From the NCBI GenBank assembly GCA_016278435.1, contig JADQBU010000330.1, forward strand, positions 1 through 9,358: 9,358 nt of DNA, given 5' to 3'. The DNA is from Halanaerobiales bacterium (GTDB taxonomy: Bacteria > Bacillota > Halanaerobiia > Halanaerobiales > JADQBU01). Every line of letters starts with the position of its first letter. Positions within the stretch are counted from its first letter, which is position 1. The notes beneath the pieces are model-generated. The model saw only the letters and a program-made list of their open reading frames with translations, was not told where the DNA came from and did not search any database. This document shows, piece by piece, positions 6,580 through 9,358 of the stretch. Both the position numbers and the translations under genes were made by a program.

Positions 6580-7572
6580 ATGGGAAATAATAATAATAAC
6601 GGTAATAAAGAGGATAAATTTTATTTTTTTAAAGTTGATAAAGATAAGATAAAATTACAGTTGAAGGATATCGGGAGTAAAATTGTCAAGAAGAAAAACA
6701 GACGGAAAACTATCCCAATTATTATAACTTTCTGCCTGTTGATCGGTATAGGGATAGCTATTTATAACAGTAGTACTGAATATCCCAATATAACGATTGA
6801 ACCAGATGTACAGAAACAGGCAGATACCGGTTCAAATTCACTGCAGCTAAACGAGCAGAGTTTGAGTTTAGATGTAGAAGAACTGGACAGTCCTGGTCAG
6901 TCTAAAGCTGAAAGTAGTAACCGGGTAACAGTCAGTAATCCAGAAAATTTAGGAAATACAGGCAATAATCCTGGTAATACAGTGAATCAGGGAAATGCAG
7001 GTGGAAATACTGGTAGTAGTAATGCTAATACGGGGAGTAATACAAATCCAACAGCAAGTTCAGATAAAGCAAATATAGAAAGTCAGGGTAACACCAATCG
7101 AAGAGGAACAAATGAACAGGAGGAAGGAGTAGTTACTGCCCCTGTTTATGATATAACCCGGCTACAAGCAGACAGTAACACAGATAAAATAAGTCTATTA
7201 CGGCCTGTTTCCGGAGAGGTTATTCGGGAGCCAGGCTGGTTTTTCCATCCAGTTTTCGAGGACTGGAGGTATCAGCAGGGTATTGAAATAGCAGGAAATC
7301 AGGGAAATATAGTGATGGCAGCTGAATCCGGTAAGGTGCTTTCTGTCAGGAACGATGAGTATAAGGGTTTAACTGTTACAATCCAGCATAATAATAAATG
7401 GAAAACCCTTTATGGGCATCTGCAGAGGACTGCCGTAGAAGAAGGTGAGGTTGTCGGGAAAGGCCAGGAAGTGGGCCGGATAGGACAGACCGGAGTAACA
7501 GAAAGACCTGCTTTATATTTTGAATTATTGAATGGAGAAGATGCAGTTGACCCGGTAGAATGTTTTGAATAG
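6580..7572 (+). CDS. spoIIQ: SpoIIQ-like forespore protein with degenerate LytM/M23 domain
   Basis: A 330-residue membrane-anchored protein. A polar, Asn- and Lys-rich cytoplasmic start (MGNNNNNGNK) is followed by one membrane helix at about residues 44-62 (TIPIIITFCLLIGIGIAIY). An Asn/Gly/Ser/Thr-rich linker runs from about 115 to 177, and a LytM-type M23 domain from about 205 to 325. SpoIIQ spans the forespore membrane and binds SpoIIIAH from the mother cell to form the engulfment channel. In the M23 fold the H-x3-D motif reads Q232-QGI-E236 and the H-x-H motif reads A311-L-Y313; only the YGH histidine (280) remains. Metal-dependent hydrolysis is therefore unlikely, as with B. subtilis SpoIIQ. 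The start has GGAGGT (6565-6570) nine bases upstream. Position after spoIID and a sigma-F promoter support the call; another inactive M23 protein is the alternative. Confidence 0.82.
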   Translation: MGNNNNNGNKEDKFYFFKVDKDKIKLQLKDIGSKIVKKKNRRKTIPIIITFCLLIGIGIAIYNSSTEYPNITIEPDVQKQADTGSNSLQLNEQSLSLDVEELDSPGQSKAESSNRVTVSNPENLGNTGNNPGNTVNQGNAGGNTGSSNANTGSNTNPTASSDKANIESQGNTNRRGTNEQEEGVVTAPVYDITRLQADSNTDKISLLRPVSGEVIREPGWFFHPVFEDWRYQQGIEIAGNQGNIVMAAESGKVLSVRNDEYKGLTVTIQHNNKWKTLYGHLQRTAVEEGEVVGKGQEVGRIGQTGVTERPALYFELLNGEDAVDPVECFE

Positions 7573-7622
7573 GTTGTTAACTGGAAAAACAGTAAAAATA
7601 TATTTCAGAATATGACTTATTG

Positions 7623-7672
7623 GGGGTATGCCCCTGGCTATTGACAATTTTATCCTGGTCAATAGCTTTTTT
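7623..7672 (+). terminator. Tandem hairpin and rho-independent terminator after spoIIQ
   Basis: A perfect 9-bp stem, GCTATTGAC (7637-7645) against GTCAATAGC (7658-7666), with a 12-base loop is followed by TTTTTT (7667-7672). A small hairpin, GGGG (7623-7626) with CCCC (7631-7634) around TATG, lies just upstream. This ends the murA-spoIID-spoIIQ block. Confidence 0.9.
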
Positions 7673-7837
7673 ATTGTATATGAAACTGGTAGTATAATAT
7701 AAAGTTTTATATGCCCTTAATGATATTTTCAATGATGAAATACTTATTGTAGGGGTAAAATCATACTCCTTAAGATGATAGGCAAATGCATGCGACCTAA
7801 TCGAATATAGTCATTCTTCTGTTAAGACAGAAAAATC
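7673..7837 (+). other. Gene-free stretch with faint traces of a decayed reading frame
   Basis: No intact gene, RNA or clear repeat is seen here. TATAAT occurs at 7693-7698, but with no good -35 at the right distance. From 7734 one frame reads DEILIVGVKSYSLR, then two stops (7776-7781), then ANACDLIEYSHSSVKTEKSLQATN. The pattern YSxR...AxAC resembles the N-terminal part of some transposases, but the match is short and broken. It may be a relic or chance. Confidence 0.25.
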
Positions 7838-7866
7838 TTTACAAGCGACAAATTAGATGGTATACT
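7838..7866 (+). promoter_or_regulatory. Promoter of the c-di-GMP riboswitch leader
   Basis: TTTACA (7838-7843) and TATACT (7861-7866) are spaced by 17 bases, with TGG directly before the -10 giving an extended -10 element. Transcription would begin near 7873, about 30 bases before the riboswitch aptamer, which is where a riboswitch promoter should lie. Confidence 0.75.
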
Positions 7867-7903
7867 GAAAATAAAAAAAAGTCCTACATCTTTCAATAAT
7901 TAA

Positions 7904-7984
7904 ATATTGGTAAACCTATTGGAAAATAGGGAAGCAAAACTATGGGTCTAAGGGTTGCTATTACTGCCAGGTTCTATAAAATAT
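7904..7984 (+). ncRNA. Cyclic-di-GMP-I (GEMM-I) riboswitch aptamer
   Basis: The conserved GEMM-I landmarks occur in order. GGTAAACC (7909-7916) corresponds to GGCAAACC of the V. cholerae Vc2 aptamer. P2 is CCTATT (7915-7920), the GNRA tetraloop GGAA, then AATAGG (7925-7930). GAAGCAAAAC (7931-7940) corresponds to GACGCAAAGC. GGGTCTAAGG (7944-7953) is the P3/tetraloop-receptor strand, and TGCCAGGTT (7965-7973) the 3' conserved strand. The ligand-contacting G equivalent to Vc2 G20 is G7910 and the A47 equivalent is A7937; both are retained. P3 is unusually short, and P1 is weak: ATATT (7904-7908) can pair with AATAT (7980-7984). The base equivalent to C92 is uncertain (C7974 or T7975). It lies between a promoter and a hairpin before a sensor gene. 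Confidence 0.85.
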
Positions 7985-8006
7985 AGAGGCCTCTGAGGCC
8001 TCTTTT
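7985..8006 (+). terminator. Likely riboswitch expression-platform hairpin (terminator-like)
   Basis: AGAGGCC (7985-7991) pairs perfectly with GGCCTCT (7997-8003) around TCTGA and is followed by only a short T run (8003-8006). It starts directly after the aptamer P1 strand and about 87 bases before the sensor gene start. The short T tract makes it a modest terminator. Whether ligand binding favours or blocks it cannot be read from the sequence. A short alternative stem, CTATA (7974-7978) with TATAG (7982-7986), overlaps its base. Confidence 0.65.
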
Positions 8007-8047
8007 CATATATACAATTAGTATTTATATATTTACTAAGCTGTGAG

Positions 8048-8067
8048 ATAATTATGAAAATAATTAT
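8048..8067 (+). repeat. AT-rich hairpin with GAAA tetraloop in the sensor gene leader
   Basis: ATAATTAT (8048-8055), GAAA, ATAATTAT (8060-8067) forms an 8-bp all-AU stem closed by a GNRA loop, eleven bases before the ribosome binding site GGGGAG (8079-8084). It may simply reflect AT richness; no function is claimed. Confidence 0.35.
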
Positions 8068-8092
8068 AATTGAATCTTGGGGAGACGGTTAA

Positions 8093-9358
8093 ATGTATAT
8101 TGATCAATATAACGAAGAAATAGACAAATATGTATATGATGTGAATGATTTAGAAATGGAAATAGATGAAGATAATCTGACAAATAAATATATCATGGGA
8201 TTAAAGAAAATAGTGACTACTCTTGATAATATTGTAGAAAAGAAACATATGGAATATCAATCTTTCTTAAAGCAGTTAGCACGGGAACTGAACTTTGAAA
8301 AAGCCCTAATTTTATCTTTTGATGAACAGAACCAGTATATAGTAGAGAGCTTTGAATGGAAAGAAGATTATGTAGAATCAAATATTGATAGACTGAAATA
8401 TTTTAATGTGAGTAAATTTAGACCATTTTTAAAAATCATGCAGGAAAATAAATTTATATATATATCTGATGTTGATGAACTAAGCAGTGAGCTGAGTTAT
8501 TACAAGAAAATACTAAATGATTTTCATGTTAAATCAGTTCTCTATTTCCCTATATTTGATGCGAAGGATAAATTATCTGGAGTTATTGGATTATCAAATC
8601 AATTTAAGGAAAGTAAAATCAATAAGATGGATATGATTTACTTGAATTATATGTTAAATATAGTTAAAAATTTTACAGATTTATGTTTAATGGAAGGCAA
8701 ATATAAGGCAGTATTTAATAATTCTGGTATAGGTATTATTTTATTAGATGAAGAAGGTCTGATTATTGAGGCAAATAAAAAATGTGAAGAGTTTACAGGT
8801 TATAGCAGAAGTGAAATGGTCTATCGGATGTATTATCATCAATTAATAGAGGAAACTATGAAAAATCAGGTTGAATATAATTTTATACATAGAGGAAAGG
8901 ATGATAATATTCCCGGGAAATATAAGACAAAGATTAAAACCAGGGATAATAATATTAAAGATGTATTATTACGTGTTTCTCTGCTGCCTGATAAGAAGCA
9001 AAGGATTATTTCAGTTGAGGATATTACCCAACAACTAATAAGAGAAAGTAATCTAAAAGAATTAAATGAAAGGTACCGCAGTCTGTTTTATGATAATGCC
9101 ACGATAATGCTGCTTATTGATCCAGAGAGTGGTAATATCAAAGAAGCCAATAAAGCCGCTGTAGATTTCTATGGCTATGATTATAAAACCTTAACAAATA
9201 TGAAAATACATGATATCAATACATTATCTGCTATGGAAGTAAGAAATGAAATGAAAGAGGCTAAAGATAGTAAGAATAAATATTGTAAATTCAAACATCG
9301 ATTAGCAAATGGTGAAATAAGGTATGTAGAGGTATATAGTGGACCAATTAATATAAAC
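8093..9358 (+). CDS. GAF-PAS-PAS sensory protein, N-terminal part (3' end outside window)
   Basis: An open frame of 422 codons runs from ATG 8093 to the last base with no stop, so the C-terminus is missing. GGGGAG (8079-8084) lies eight bases before the start. No signal peptide or membrane helix is seen, so this part is cytosolic. Residues about 1-55 are acidic and probably helical. A GAF-like domain spans about 56-196 (FEKALILSFDEQNQYIVESF, then VKSVLYFPIFDAKDKLSGVIGL). A first PAS domain covers about 203-312 (YKAVFNNSGIGIILLDEEGLIIEANKKCEEFTGYSRSEM, ending ISVEDITQQ). A second PAS domain begins at about 327 (YRSLFYDNATIMLLIDPESGNIKEANKAAVDFYGYD) and is cut by the window edge. Such sensors usually end in GGDEF, EAL, HD-GYP or histidine kinase domains. 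The c-di-GMP riboswitch upstream makes a c-di-GMP enzyme plausible, but that is inference. Confidence 0.85.
   Translation, partial: MYIDQYNEEIDKYVYDVNDLEMEIDEDNLTNKYIMGLKKIVTTLDNIVEKKHMEYQSFLKQLARELNFEKALILSFDEQNQYIVESFEWKEDYVESNIDRLKYFNVSKFRPFLKIMQENKFIYISDVDELSSELSYYKKILNDFHVKSVLYFPIFDAKDKLSGVIGLSNQFKESKINKMDMIYLNYMLNIVKNFTDLCLMEGKYKAVFNNSGIGIILLDEEGLIIEANKKCEEFTGYSRSEMVYRMYYHQLIEETMKNQVEYNFIHRGKDDNIPGKYKTKIKTRDNNIKDVLLRVSLLPDKKQRIISVEDITQQLIRESNLKELNERYRSLFYDNATIMLLIDPESGNIKEANKAAVDFYGYDYKTLTNMKIHDINTLSAMEVRNEMKEAKDSKNKYCKFKHRLANGEIRYVEVYSGPININ

Noticed and set aside
7674..7698. Promoter with TTGTAT and TATAAT after the spoIIQ terminator
   Set aside because: The spacer is only 13 bases and no better -35 occurs at 16-18 bases; no gene follows that would need it.
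1..9358. CRISPR array, tRNA or rRNA genes
   Set aside because: No regularly spaced direct repeats, cloverleaf-like sequences or rRNA-like segments were seen on either strand.

Overview
The window reads as chromosomal DNA of a low-GC, endospore-forming Bacillota. Clues are the F-type ATP synthase genes, a murA-spoIID-spoIIQ block, GGAGG-type ribosome binding sites, GTG and TTG starts and a cyclic-di-GMP riboswitch. The murA-spoIID-spoIIQ order recalls clostridial chromosomes. A Halanaerobiales-like or clostridial anaerobe is my guess, but the sequence alone does not fix the genus. All genes lie on the + strand.

Positions 1-3660 hold the 3' end of the ATP synthase operon: the C-terminal part of atpA, then atpG, atpD and atpC, closed by a clear rho-independent terminator. 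Positions 3661-4277 hold a separately promoted small gene of the YueI/DUF1694 family, then a control region before murA with two candidate promoters, a 10-bp inverted repeat and a possible stem over the murA start codon. Positions 4278-7672 hold murA (first step of peptidoglycan precursor synthesis), spoIID (engulfment peptidoglycan lytic transglycosylase) and a SpoIIQ-like membrane-anchored LytM/M23 protein, ending in a strong terminator.

The two sporulation genes appear to carry compartment-specific signals. Upstream of spoIID is a sigma-E-like promoter inside an 11-bp hairpin that hides the spoIID ribosome binding site in any read-through transcript. Upstream of spoIIQ is a full match to the sigma-F consensus as I recall it. 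This fits mother-cell SpoIID and forespore SpoIIQ working on opposite sides of the engulfing membranes. The LytM domain of the SpoIIQ-like protein has lost most zinc ligands, so it is probably a scaffold and not an enzyme.

Positions 7673-8092 contain no convincing gene. They hold a stretch with faint signs of a decayed reading frame, then a good extended -10 promoter, a cyclic-di-GMP-I (GEMM-I) riboswitch and a hairpin resembling a terminator. Downstream, from 8093 to the window end, is a cytosolic GAF-PAS-PAS sensory protein whose output domain lies outside the window. A c-di-GMP riboswitch before a multidomain sensor suggests feedback control of second-messenger signalling.
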